Position numbers and translations under genes: made by a program. DNA of 64,000 nucleotides from Streptococcus suis (GTDB taxonomy: Bacteria > Bacillota > Bacilli > Lactobacillales > Streptococcaceae): contig NZ_JAIMEP010000007.1 of NCBI RefSeq assembly GCF_019794555.1, positions 1 to 64,000 on the forward strand, in the 5' to 3' direction. Under the pieces are notes generated by a model. The model made no database searches, had not been told where the DNA came from, and saw nothing but the letters and a program-made list of their open reading frames with translations. Below are positions 8,597 to 16,534 of the stretch, one piece after another. Within the stretch, counting starts at the first letter, position 1. Every line of letters begins with the position of its first letter.

Positions 8597-9082
8597 ATGG
8601 CAATTATTGCTACACGTATTGATGGTCGTTTGATTCATGGTCAAGTTGCTAACTTATGGACGACTAAATTAAATATTAGTCGTATTATGGTAATTGATGA
8701 CGCTGTTGCTCAAAACGACATTGAAAAACAAGGATTGAAGTTGGCTTGTCCTCCAGGGGTAAAACTTTCTATTTTACCGATTGAGAAAGCTGCAAATAAT
8801 ATTAAAGAAGGAAAATATGATGCTCAACGCTTGCTTATTGTAGCACGTCGTCCTGAAAATTTCCTTCGCCTAGTGGAGTATGGTGTAAGCCTTCCTGAAC
8901 TTAACGTAGGGAACATGTCTCAAACACCTGAAACGCGTTCAGTGACTCGTTCTATCAACGTGGTTGATAAGGATATCGCTGATTTTGATGCCTTGGCTGC
9001 TAAGGGAGTAAAATTGATTGCTCAAATGGTACCAGGTGATACACCTAAAGACTTTATGCCATTATTGGATAAGGTTAGATAA
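8597..9082 (+). CDS. PTS mannose/fructose/sorbose family EIIB component
   Basis: A 161-residue cytoplasmic EIIB that accepts phosphate from EIIA and passes it to the incoming sugar. The phospho-acceptor is H14 in TRIDGRLIHGQV near the N-terminus, as in this PTS family. The ATG at 8597 is preferred over the one at 8591 because it lies nine bases from AAGGAG. The order B-C-D-A after bgaC matches the pneumococcal locus. The sugar is probably galactose or a galactose-containing amino sugar, which is an inference from bgaC. Confidence 0.92.
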   Translation: MAIIATRIDGRLIHGQVANLWTTKLNISRIMVIDDAVAQNDIEKQGLKLACPPGVKLSILPIEKAANNIKEGKYDAQRLLIVARRPENFLRLVEYGVSLPELNVGNMSQTPETRSVTRSINVVDKDIADFDALAAKGVKLIAQMVPGDTPKDFMPLLDKVR

Positions 9083-9123
9083 CATTCGGATTTTTTGAAA
9101 AATTTTAAAGGAGGATCACTATT

Positions 9124-10017
9124 ATGCAATGGTGGCAAATATTACTTTTAACGCTTTACTCTGCTTACCAGATTTGTGATGAGTTGACCATCGTATCGTC
9201 AGCAGGTTCACCTGTCTTTGCAGGTTTCATCTCTGGTTTGATTATGGGAGATATGGCAACAGGCTTAGCAATTGGTGCTAGCTTGCAATTAATGGTACTT
9301 GGTGTTGGTACCTTCGGTGGTGCATCTCGTATTGATGCGACTTCTGGTGCAGTTTTGGCAACTGCTTTCTCAGTTTCACAAGGTATTGACCCTGAGCTTG
9401 CTGTAGCAACAATTGCGGTTCCAGTAGCAGCGCTTCTTGTCTATACTGATATTTTGGGTCGTTTCTCAACTACCTACTTCGCTCACCGTGTGGATGCTGC
9501 AGTTGAAAAATTTGACTATGCAGCTATCGAACGGAACTATTTACTTGGTGCAATTCCTTGGGCCTTGTCTCGTGCACTACCTGTTTTCCTTGCCCTTGCA
9601 TTTGGTGGTGAATTTGTAGATTCAATGGTTTCTGCTATTCAAGAATACCAATGGATTGCTAATGGTTTGACTCTTGCAGCACGTATGCTTCCTGGTCTAG
9701 GATTTGCAATCTTGCTTCACTATCTTCCACTTAAACGCAATCTTCACTATTTGGCATTTGGTTTTGTTTTGACAGCTATGTTGACTGTTCTTTACGGTAA
9801 CGTATCTACTTTAGGTGGTGCAGTTGCTGGTATTGTTGGTACCCTTCCTGAAGATTCAGGTGTAGCATTTGTAAACAACTTCAAAGGCTTGTCAATGATT
9901 GGTATCGCTATTGTGGGTGCATTCCTTTCTGTACTTCACTTCAAAAATAGCCAAAAAGTAACTGTAGTTGCTCCATCAAATTCAGAAAGTGGGGAAATTG
10001 AAGATGACGAAATCTAA
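9124..10017 (+). CDS. PTS mannose family EIIC component
   Basis: A 297-residue membrane protein that forms, with EIID, the sugar channel. Several hydrophobic helices are visible, with the typical glycine-rich stretch LQLMVLGVGTFGGASRIDA near residues 57-75. The C-terminal tail is hydrophilic and acidic. AAAGGAGG precedes the ATG. The 3' end overlaps the EIID start by 14 bp, which implies translational coupling. Confidence 0.92.
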   Translation: MQWWQILLLTLYSAYQICDELTIVSSAGSPVFAGFISGLIMGDMATGLAIGASLQLMVLGVGTFGGASRIDATSGAVLATAFSVSQGIDPELAVATIAVPVAALLVYTDILGRFSTTYFAHRVDAAVEKFDYAAIERNYLLGAIPWALSRALPVFLALAFGGEFVDSMVSAIQEYQWIANGLTLAARMLPGLGFAILLHYLPLKRNLHYLAFGFVLTAMLTVLYGNVSTLGGAVAGIVGTLPEDSGVAFVNNFKGLSMIGIAIVGAFLSVLHFKNSQKVTVVAPSNSESGEIEDDEI

Positions 10018-10822
10018 TTACAAATTAACAAAGGAAGATTTTAATCAAATCAACAAACGTAGCTTGTTCACTTTCCAACTTGGTTGGAACTATGAGCGGA
10101 TGCAGGGTTCTGGTTACCTCTACATGATTTTGCCTCAATTGCGTAAAATGTATGGAGATGGAACTCCTGAATTGAAAGAAATGATGCAATTGCATACACA
10201 ATTCTTCAACACTTCTCCATTCTTCCACACTATTATTACGGGTATCGATTTGGCGCTTGAAGAAAGCGATGGTGTAGCATCTAAAGATGCGGTAAATGGT
10301 ATCAAGACTGGTTTGATGGGTCCATTTGCTCCTATCGGTGACTCTATCTTTGGTTCCTTAGTTCCAGCTATCATGGGTACAGTGGCTGCAACAATGGCCG
10401 CAACTGGTAACCCAGCAGGTATCTTCCTTTGGGTAGCAGTAGCAGTTGCGTATGATATTTTCCGTTGGAAACAATTGGAAGTTGCCTATAAAGAAGGAAC
10501 TAAACTCATCACAACAATGCGTGATCGTTTGACAGCACTTGTTGATGCGGCATCTGTAATGGGTGTCTTCATGATGGGCGCATTGATTGCAACTATGATT
10601 AACTTTGAAGTGACTTGGGCTCCAACAGTTGGTGAAAAAGTAATTGATATTCAAGACTTGCTCAATACTATCTTCCCTCGTCTTGTTCCAGCTATCTTCA
10701 CAGGTTTTGTCTTCTGGTTGCTAGGACGTAAGGGTATGACTTCAACAAAAGCTATCTTGATAATCATTGTCCTTGCGATTGCCTTGTCAGCAATTGGTCA
10801 CTTCGTATTTGGTATGGCATAA
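10004..10822 (+). CDS. PTS mannose family EIID component
   Basis: A 272-residue membrane subunit that pairs with EIIC. The N-terminal FQLGWNYERMQGSGYLYMILPQLRKMYG and the following GLMGPFAPIGDSIFGSLVPAIMGT are hallmarks of EIID. C-terminal hydrophobic helices anchor it. I start it at the ATG at 10004, inside the end of the EIIC gene, because this matches the family N-terminus and has GGGGAAATTGAAG upstream. The longer frame from 9968 is an overlap artefact. Confidence 0.92.
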   Translation: MTKSNYKLTKEDFNQINKRSLFTFQLGWNYERMQGSGYLYMILPQLRKMYGDGTPELKEMMQLHTQFFNTSPFFHTIITGIDLALEESDGVASKDAVNGIKTGLMGPFAPIGDSIFGSLVPAIMGTVAATMAATGNPAGIFLWVAVAVAYDIFRWKQLEVAYKEGTKLITTMRDRLTALVDAASVMGVFMMGALIATMINFEVTWAPTVGEKVIDIQDLLNTIFPRLVPAIFTGFVFWLLGRKGMTSTKAILIIIVLAIALSAIGHFVFGMA

Positions 10823-11223
10823 TGGTTAGAAGTTTAGTATTAGTAAGTCATGGCATCTTCTGTGAAGAATTGAAAAAATCCACTGAAATGATTATGGGTC
10901 CACAAGAGGACATCTATACAGTGGCTTTGTTGCCAGAAGAAGGTCCAGAAGACTTCCAAAGAAAATTTGAAGAGACAATTGCTAAGCTTGATGACTTCGT
11001 TGTTTTTGCAGATTTGTTGGGAGGAACACCAGCTAATGTAGTTTCTCGGAAATTACTCGATGGTGGTCAGTTTGATCTATATGCAGGTATGAACATGCCT
11101 ATGGTCATTGGTTTCTTGAACGGCGTTCTATTAGGTGAAGCAGTAGACTATGTGGAGTTTGGTACAAGCAATTTAGTTCATGTCAATTCCTTATTAACAA
11201 GTAGCGAAGATGATGAGGAGTGA
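10822..11223 (+). CDS. PTS mannose family EIIA component
   Basis: A 133-residue cytoplasmic EIIA that takes phosphate from HPr. The acceptor is H10 in LVLVSHGIFCEELKKS. DLLGGTPANVV near residues 67-77 is the conserved loop of the family. The ATG overlaps the EIID stop codon by one base. This is the last gene of the bgaC operon here. The agaS gene that follows in the pneumococcal locus is absent and a repeat-filled gap replaces it. Confidence 0.92.
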   Translation: MVRSLVLVSHGIFCEELKKSTEMIMGPQEDIYTVALLPEEGPEDFQRKFEETIAKLDDFVVFADLLGGTPANVVSRKLLDGGQFDLYAGMNMPMVIGFLNGVLLGEAVDYVEFGTSNLVHVNSLLTSSEDDEE

Positions 11224-11432
11224 AACAGTCAGGGAAGTGACTGTTTCAGCCCGAGCCTAGAAATTGGAAAGCGAGGACAGTTCGGTGAACTGTTTCAGAT
11301 GGTCACCTTGAAATAAGAAAGTGACCACAGAAAGCCCGAGCCCAGAAATAGGAGAGTGAGGGAAGTTCAAGTGACTGTTTCAGCCTGAGCCTAGAAACTG
11401 GAAAGCAAGGACAGTCAGTGACTGTTTCGGTT
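11221..11432 (+). repeat. hairpin-rich intergenic repeat block
   Basis: Three copies of a 33-bp unit beginning GCCCGAGCCTAGAAAT start at 11249, 11334 and 11383. They alternate with hairpins: TGAAACAGTCA with TGACTGTTTCA (11221-11231/11238-11248, starting on the EIIA stop codon), ACAGTTC with GAACTGT, GGTCAC with GTGACC, and ACAGTCA with TGACTGT. I see no reading frame. It lies inside the transcribed 3' region of the PTS operon, before a terminator. Confidence 0.8.
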
Positions 11433-11490
11433 GGAGATTATCTTCGTCAAGTAAAAATAATACTGTAGTCAAATTGGCTTTAAGTATCCT

Positions 11491-11517
11491 GAGACTGGGG
11501 AAACCTGGTCTCTTTTT
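11491..11517 (+). terminator. intrinsic terminator of the bgaC-PTS operon
   Basis: GAGACTGG pairs with CTGGTCTC (two G-U pairs) across GGAAAC and is followed by five T. Confidence 0.8.
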
Positions 11518-11556
11518 GTATGGAGTACCATTTGTCATATTTCTTGTTACATTGCT

Positions 11557-11580
11557 CTATCCTATCCTATCCTATCCTAT
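11557..11580 (+). repeat. CCTAT pentanucleotide microsatellite
   Basis: Four perfect tandem CCTAT units (11561-11580) follow a partial CTAT. They lie 112 bp upstream of the ilvD -35 and outside any gene. Confidence 0.9.
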
Positions 11581-11674
11581 TGTGAAACTCCTTCCTACCA
11601 TTCTTAGTCTATGGAGAGGAATAATGTGCCAGTGAATGAATCCACTCCCAGAAAGATCAAAACAAAAATGACCA

Positions 11675-11689
11675 AATTTTCTGAAAATT
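11675..11689. promoter_or_regulatory. CodY box upstream of ilvD
   Basis: AATTTTCTGAAAATT matches the 15-base CodY consensus AATTTTCWGAAAATT at every position. It ends two bases before the ilvD -35, so CodY loaded with branched-chain amino acids could block RNA polymerase. Confidence 0.85.
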
Positions 11690-11691
11690 TA

Positions 11692-11719
11692 TTGACATTC
11701 ACTTTTAAAGTGGTAACAT
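11692..11719 (+). promoter_or_regulatory. ilvD promoter with internal palindrome
   Basis: TTGACA (11692-11697) and TAACAT (11714-11719) are 16 bp apart. The spacer holds CACTTTTAAAGTG (11700-11712), a perfect palindrome around one central base, which could be a second operator. Confidence 0.65.
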
Positions 11720-11757
11720 GTAATGTGAGGAATCATTTTAAATACAAGGAGAAACCA

Positions 11758-13461
11758 ATGAGAAGTGATATGATAAAAATCGGGATTGACAAGGCTCCTG
11801 CGCGTGGCTTATTATACGCGACAGGACAAGTGAAGTCTGCAAAGGATTTTCAAAAACCCTTTATTGCGATTTGCAATTCCTACATTGATATTGTACCTGG
11901 ACATGTTCATTTGAGAGAGTTGGCGGATGTGGCAAAAGAAGCGATAAGAGAAGCTGGTGGGATTCCGTTTGAGTTTAACACCATTGGGGTTGATGACGGT
12001 ATTGCCATGGGACACATTGGAATGAGATACAGTTTACCTTCAAGGGAATTGATAGCAGATGCGGCTGAAACAGTCATCAATGCGCATTGGTTTGATGGAG
12101 TTTTTTATATCCCAAACTGCGATAAGATCACTCCTGGAATGATTTTAGCAGCTATGCGAACCAATGTTCCAGCGGTATTCTGTTCTGGAGGACCTATGAA
12201 GGGTGGTGTCGATATGACAGGGCATCATGCCAGCCTTTCTAGTCTATTTGAGGCAGTTGGTAGCTACCAAGCTGGGGAAATGTCAGAACAGGAGTTTGAA
12301 TTTCTAGAAAAAAATGCTTGTCCAACTTGCGGTTCTTGTTCGGGAATGTTTACAGCCAATTCAATGAATTGTTTGATGGAGGTATTGGGACTTGCATTGC
12401 CAGGGAATGGTACAATTCTTGCAGTGTCGGATGAACGACGAGAACTTGTTCGTCAAGCGGCCAAATACTTAATGGAAAATGTTAAAAAGAATATTAAACC
12501 TAGAGACATTGTAACGAAAGAAGCAATAGATGATGCGTTTGCTTTGGATATGGCAATGGGAGGGTCAACGAATACAGTATTACACACGCTAGCCATTGCC
12601 AGAGAAGCTGGGATTCCCTATGATTTGAAAGATATTAATGAAATCGCTGAAAAAACACCTTATCTTTCTAAATTATCTCCGTCATCAGCTTACACTATGC
12701 ATGATGTACATGAGGCGGGAGGAGTTTCAGCGATTATCAATCAATTGATTAAGAATGGTTCTATCAAAGGGGATCGCATAACTGTAACAGGTAGAACTTT
12801 GAAAGAGAATGTTTCAGGTTGTGAGATCAAGAATGAAGAGGTTATTCATCCATTAGATCATCCATACTCACCAGTTGGTGGCTTATCCATTCTTTATGGG
12901 AATATTGCCCAAGATGGTTCCGTTATTAAGGTAGGTGGGGTAGACCCTTCTGTAAAAACATTTAAAGGTGAGGCTCTTTGCTTTGACTCTCAAGATGAAG
13001 CGCTTGAGGCAATTGATAATGGTACAGTTCAGAAAGGTCATGTTGTCGTGATTCGTTACGAGGGGCCACAAGGCGGACCTGGGATGCCAGAAATGTTAGC
13101 TCCTACTTCAAAAATTGTCGGTCGAGGTTTGGGGAAAGATGTTGCACTTATAACGGATGGTCGTTTCTCTGGCGCAACTAGAGGGATTGCGATTGGTCAC
13201 GTCTCTCCAGAGGCAGCTGCTGGTGGAAATATTGCTTTGATAGAGGATGGAGATGAGATTGCGATTGATTTGATCAATCGTACGATAAATGTTCTTGTGG
13301 ATGATGAAGTACTTGCTGAACGTCGTCGTCACTTAAAATCATTCAAGCCTAAAATAGCAAGTGGTTGGCTGCGTCGTTATACACGTTTTGCTTCTTCGGC
13401 CAACTTTGGTGGTTCGATGATGACCGATGAGGAGTTTGCAGAACGTCAAGCAGAGCGCTAG
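11758..13461 (+). CDS. ilvD: dihydroxy-acid dehydratase
   Basis: A 567-residue iron-sulfur enzyme that converts dihydroxy-isovalerate and its isoleucine counterpart to the 2-keto acids, the third step of branched-chain amino acid synthesis. [56 protein letters not shown] with C121 and [18 protein letters not shown] with C194 match bacterial IlvD closely, rather than Edd or sugar-acid dehydratases. The ATG at 11758 follows AAGGAG and gives MRSDMIK; the upstream frame covers the promoter. The gene stands apart from any other ilv gene, under a perfect CodY box. Confidence 0.95.
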   Translation: MRSDMIKIGIDKAPARGLLYATGQVKSAKDFQKPFIAICNSYIDIVPGHVHLRELADVAKEAIREAGGIPFEFNTIGVDDGIAMGHIGMRYSLPSRELIADAAETVINAHWFDGVFYIPNCDKITPGMILAAMRTNVPAVFCSGGPMKGGVDMTGHHASLSSLFEAVGSYQAGEMSEQEFEFLEKNACPTCGSCSGMFTANSMNCLMEVLGLALPGNGTILAVSDERRELVRQAAKYLMENVKKNIKPRDIVTKEAIDDAFALDMAMGGSTNTVLHTLAIAREAGIPYDLKDINEIAEKTPYLSKLSPSSAYTMHDVHEAGGVSAIINQLIKNGSIKGDRITVTGRTLKENVSGCEIKNEEVIHPLDHPYSPVGGLSILYGNIAQDGSVIKVGGVDPSVKTFKGEALCFDSQDEALEAIDNGTVQKGHVVVIRYEGPQGGPGMPEMLAPTSKIVGRGLGKDVALITDGRFSGATRGIAIGHVSPEAAAGGNIALIEDGDEIAIDLINRTINVLVDDEVLAERRRHLKSFKPKIASGWLRRYTRFASSANFGGSMMTDEEFAERQAER

Positions 13462-13476
13462 AATAATTAGTATAAA

Positions 13477-13509
13477 ATGAAAAAGGAATTCTTGTAGATT
13501 CCTTTTCAT
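13477..13509. terminator. terminator after ilvD
   Basis: AAAAGGAAT (13481-13489) pairs with ATTCCTTTT (13498-13506) and the outer ends add A/T pairs. It could work in both directions. Confidence 0.75.
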
Positions 13510-13566
13510 TATGGTCTATTAATGATATACTATTCATATATTAAATCAATGAAAATAGGAGTTCGT

Positions 13567-14571
13567 ATGATTGAACAAAGTCAGTTTGGAAAGGGGGAAG
13601 CCCTTCATTTCTTCCTTTCGAATGCTAATGGTATGAAGGTTGGTTTGACAAATTTTGGAGCTCGTATCGTTGAAGTTCTTCTTCCTGTTGAGGAAGATGG
13701 AGGGGTTCGGAATGTTAGCCTTTCTGCTTCAACAGATGAGGAGTATAGACGAACAGATTTGTATCCTGGTTCTACAATTGTCCCAGTTGCAGGTCGTATT
13801 TCGGGGGCACAAACAGAAATAAATGGAGTGAAGTACTGTCTTACAGAAAATGAGCCGGGTCGAACCCTCCATGGTGGGACTGATACTGCAAATGAGCAAT
13901 ACTGGGAGACAAGTGTAGATCAGGAGAATAACCAAGTTACCTTTGGTATTACCTTAAAGGATGGTTTCAATGGATTTCCTGGTGATGTACGTGTTTTAGC
14001 AACTTATCGATTGTCGGATGAAAATGAACTTTTTGTAGAGTATCGGGCAGAGTCTGATAAGGATACCATTTTTAATCCAACCAACCATGTTTATTTTAAT
14101 TTGACAGGTGATTTCCAACAGTCTGTAGGGGAACATCAAATCAGAATTGCAGCAAATCGCTATGCCCCACTTGGTGAGGATAATCTTCCTATTGGAGTTT
14201 TGGAAGAAGTAATTGATACGCCGTTTGATTTTAGAGATTTTGCTCCGTTTTCTCAGGGCTTTAATAGCCAACACACTCAGAATCTCCTCGTGAAAGGCTA
14301 TGATCACCCATGGATACTGGAAGATGTAGCAACTCCCGTAGAAGTATTAAGTCCTGATGGGAAAATTAAACTAAGTGTTGTAACCAATCAACCATCCGTT
14401 GTTATTTATACTTACAATTTCCCGGTTGAAGAGTTAGCTGCTTTCCATGGCGCCTTTAGTCTAGAATGCCAGGGGCTTCCGAATGCATGTAATGTTGATG
14501 GTTTTGGCTCTATTTTGTTGGAACAAGGAGATTGTTTCTTCTCACAAACAGCCTATTGTTTTTCTTGGTAG
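13567..14571 (+). CDS. galM: aldose 1-epimerase (galactose mutarotase)
   Basis: A 334-residue GalM-type epimerase interconverting the alpha and beta anomers of galactose or glucose, which feeds the Leloir pathway. Substrate-binding GRTLHGG and the catalytic histidine in NPTNHVYFNL are present, with the catalytic glutamate in FSLECQGLPNA near the C-terminus. The ATG at 13567 has ATAGGAG nine bases upstream; the frame extends to 13522 without a ribosome binding site. In pneumococci galM ends the bgaC-PTS operon; here ilvD separates them. I see no obvious terminator of its own. Confidence 0.92.
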   Translation: MIEQSQFGKGEALHFFLSNANGMKVGLTNFGARIVEVLLPVEEDGGVRNVSLSASTDEEYRRTDLYPGSTIVPVAGRISGAQTEINGVKYCLTENEPGRTLHGGTDTANEQYWETSVDQENNQVTFGITLKDGFNGFPGDVRVLATYRLSDENELFVEYRAESDKDTIFNPTNHVYFNLTGDFQQSVGEHQIRIAANRYAPLGEDNLPIGVLEEVIDTPFDFRDFAPFSQGFNSQHTQNLLVKGYDHPWILEDVATPVEVLSPDGKIKLSVVTNQPSVVIYTYNFPVEELAAFHGAFSLECQGLPNACNVDGFGSILLEQGDCFFSQTAYCFSW

Positions 14572-14711
14572 TGATTTTCTTTTTCCAAACGGTTAAAGTT
14601 GTTAGCCCTCTTTGTGATTTTAGATACCTTTTGTATGATATTTTGCTTAGAGGGCTGAATACTTTGCAAGTATATGTCAGCTCAAAAGATTTCAAAAAAT
14701 AAATAAAAAGT

Positions 14712-14740
14712 ATTGACAAGGCCCCCTCCTCATGTTATAC
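14712..14740 (+). promoter_or_regulatory. promoter of tRNA-Leu
   Basis: TTGACA and TATACT are separated by 17 bp and end 14 bases before the tRNA. This is a strong stable-RNA promoter. Confidence 0.88.
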
Positions 14741-14754
14741 TAGTTCTTGTGTTG

Positions 14755-14841
14755 AGCGGGGATGGCGGAATTGGCAGACGCGCAGGACTAAGGATCCTGT
14801 GACCGCTTTAGGTCGTGTGGGTTCAAGTCCCACTCTCCGCA
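14755..14841 (+). tRNA. tRNA-Leu (AAG anticodon)
   Basis: This is an 87-base class II tRNA with a long variable arm. Acceptor arms GCGGGGA and TCTCCGC pair with one G-U. The anticodon loop CTAAGGA lies between CAGGA and TCCTG, giving anticodon AAG. The T arm is GGGTTCAAGTCCC. CCA is not encoded. It has its own promoter and terminator, so it is a single-gene unit. Confidence 0.95.
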
Positions 14842-14846
14842 TAGTA

Positions 14847-14873
14847 GACTAGCTGAGGCTAGTCCCTTTTTTT
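14847..14873 (+). terminator. terminator of tRNA-Leu
   Basis: GACTAGC and GCTAGTC form a perfect 7-bp stem with loop TGAG, followed by CC and nine T. Confidence 0.9.
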
Positions 14874-14945
14874 TTGAATAAATGAGGGGTTAATATATAT
14901 CATTTGAGGGTTTGGTTAATGATTGGAGTCTCAAGCTGAACTATA

Positions 14946-14995
14946 ATATTTAAAAACGAACAAAGGTCTGGTTATCTTTGTTCGTTTTTAAATAT
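14946..14995. terminator. large A/T-flanked hairpin downstream of dacA
   Basis: A perfect 20-bp inverted repeat (14946-14965 with 14976-14995) has a 10-base loop. It probably terminates dacA transcription coming from the right and can act in both directions. Confidence 0.75.
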
Positions 14996-15078
14996 AATAT
15001 AGATTGAGTTATTTAGCTTTCTTTGTGAAGGTTCTAACAAACGAAAAAGATGTAACATCAGATTTCTATTTGTGTAGT

Positions 15079-16320
15079 TTATAATTTTTCATTGACATAT
15101 CTCACAAATTGATTCCACCAAGAGACTGGCCAAGGAGCTGTCTTGATTGTAGTTGGTATTACCATATCAATTTGGGCTATGTTGTCAAGATAGCCTACAC
15201 CTATAACATCGTTATCAACAATTTTTAGTTGCCCCACAACAGTTCCAGCAGTGATAGGTGCATCAAATTCTGATTGAGTTGCAGTAAAAGTAGCAGTCAC
15301 TGGTTGTTCAGAGTTATTTTTTTGAATAGCTAACAAATCGGCGGTTGCAACTGCAGGGCTGGATGATTTACTACCATTAAATATGTTTACGGAGCTATTT
15401 TCAAAAGCCTCACCTTTTTTTACGAGAGTTATAGCCGAGTAATTCTCATATACATAGTTCATTAGGTTATTTGTTTCTACAAAGCGATTATCTGAATTTG
15501 TCAACCCATCAGTAGCATTTAGTACAACTGTAATGATTCTCATATTTGCTTGATTTGTTGTAGCAACAAAGCTTGACCCTGCTGAATCAGAAGTTCCTGT
15601 CTTTAATCCATCTACACCACCTCGGGCATGTGTACCTTCACTTAGCATCTGGTTAATACTATAGTAGGTATATCCACCAAAATCGTAGGCATTCAATGAA
15701 GTGATATTTAAGACTTGGGGATAATCCAGAATTAGACGTCTTGCAATAATTGCTACGTCTAAAGCAGAAAATTGGTTGGAATCATCAGGTTTTGAACCAG
15801 GGTAGATATTCTCCCCTAAGTCAGAATTGTCAAGGCCAGAAACGTTGACAATGGTCGCATCTGTGATTCCCCATTCAGCGACCTTAGCTTTCATTTTATC
15901 AACAAACGCAGCTTCGCTACCAGCAATTTTCTCAGCTAACGCAATAATCGCACTATTAGAAGAAGTAATCAGAGATGCATTCAGCAAATCGCTGACAGAA
16001 TAAGAGCGGGCATCAAGGTTTACATTGCTCAATTCTGTATTAGCAGTTAAGCTATATGGATAGTCTGATATATCCACCATAGTATCTAATTGAATCTCCC
16101 CTTTTTCTAAAGCATCATAAACCAAGTAAACACTCAGCAACTTACTGATGGAAGCAATGCTAGCAGGTGTTTGGGCATCTTGTTCATATAAAACCTTGCC
16201 TGTTGAAACTTCTACTGCAATAGCATGTTTGGCAGCAACTGAAAAATCCTCAGCAAGTACGGGAAAGGCTCCTAGAAAAATAGTGAATAGTGTTATCAAT
16301 GTTAATATTGTTTTTCGCAT
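15079..16320 (-). CDS. dacA: D-alanyl-D-alanine carboxypeptidase (low-molecular-weight PBP, PBP3 type)
   Basis: A 413-residue secreted enzyme that trims the terminal D-alanine from peptidoglycan stem peptides and so limits cross-linking. A signal peptide ends near VLAED (residue 23/24). The penicillin-binding motifs are SISK (S57-K60), the SSN region in ITSSNSAIIAL, and KTG in DGLKTGTSDSAG. A C-terminal beta domain is followed by an amphipathic anchor ending PWPVSWWNQFVRYVNEKL. The length fits streptococcal DacA. It is monocistronic and divergent from the ami operon. Confidence 0.95.
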   Translation of the reverse strand: MRKTILTLITLFTIFLGAFPVLAEDFSVAAKHAIAVEVSTGKVLYEQDAQTPASIASISKLLSVYLVYDALEKGEIQLDTMVDISDYPYSLTANTELSNVNLDARSYSVSDLLNASLITSSNSAIIALAEKIAGSEAAFVDKMKAKVAEWGITDATIVNVSGLDNSDLGENIYPGSKPDDSNQFSALDVAIIARRLILDYPQVLNITSLNAYDFGGYTYYSINQMLSEGTHARGGVDGLKTGTSDSAGSSFVATTNQANMRIITVVLNATDGLTNSDNRFVETNNLMNYVYENYSAITLVKKGEAFENSSVNIFNGSKSSSPAVATADLLAIQKNNSEQPVTATFTATQSEFDAPITAGTVVGQLKIVDNDVIGVGYLDNIAQIDMVIPTTIKTAPWPVSWWNQFVRYVNEKL

Positions 16321-16431
16321 TTTTGATCTTTAAACCTCATTTCTTTACCATTATATCACAAGAATTGTGAGAAAAAAACTGAAAATAAATAGAAAAAGAT
16401 TAGAAAATACTGAAAAATCTGTTTTTTGTAA

Positions 16432-16446
16432 AATTTTCAAATAAAA
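16432..16446. promoter_or_regulatory. weak CodY-like box upstream of amiA
   Basis: AATTTTCAAATAAAA matches the CodY consensus at 11 of 15 positions, about 90 bp before amiA. Peptide importers are common CodY targets, but this match is weak. Confidence 0.3.
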
Positions 16447-16534
16447 GGGCTTTCTTTTTAGTGAAAAATATGGTACTATATTCTGTATAATAATAGGTGT
16501 AAGCTTATTAAATAATACAAAATGGAGTGTGTAT

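Noticed and set aside
11611..11757. N-terminal extension of IlvD
   Set aside because: The extra 49 codons run through the CodY box and promoter, and the family N-terminus begins at 11758 behind AAGGAG.
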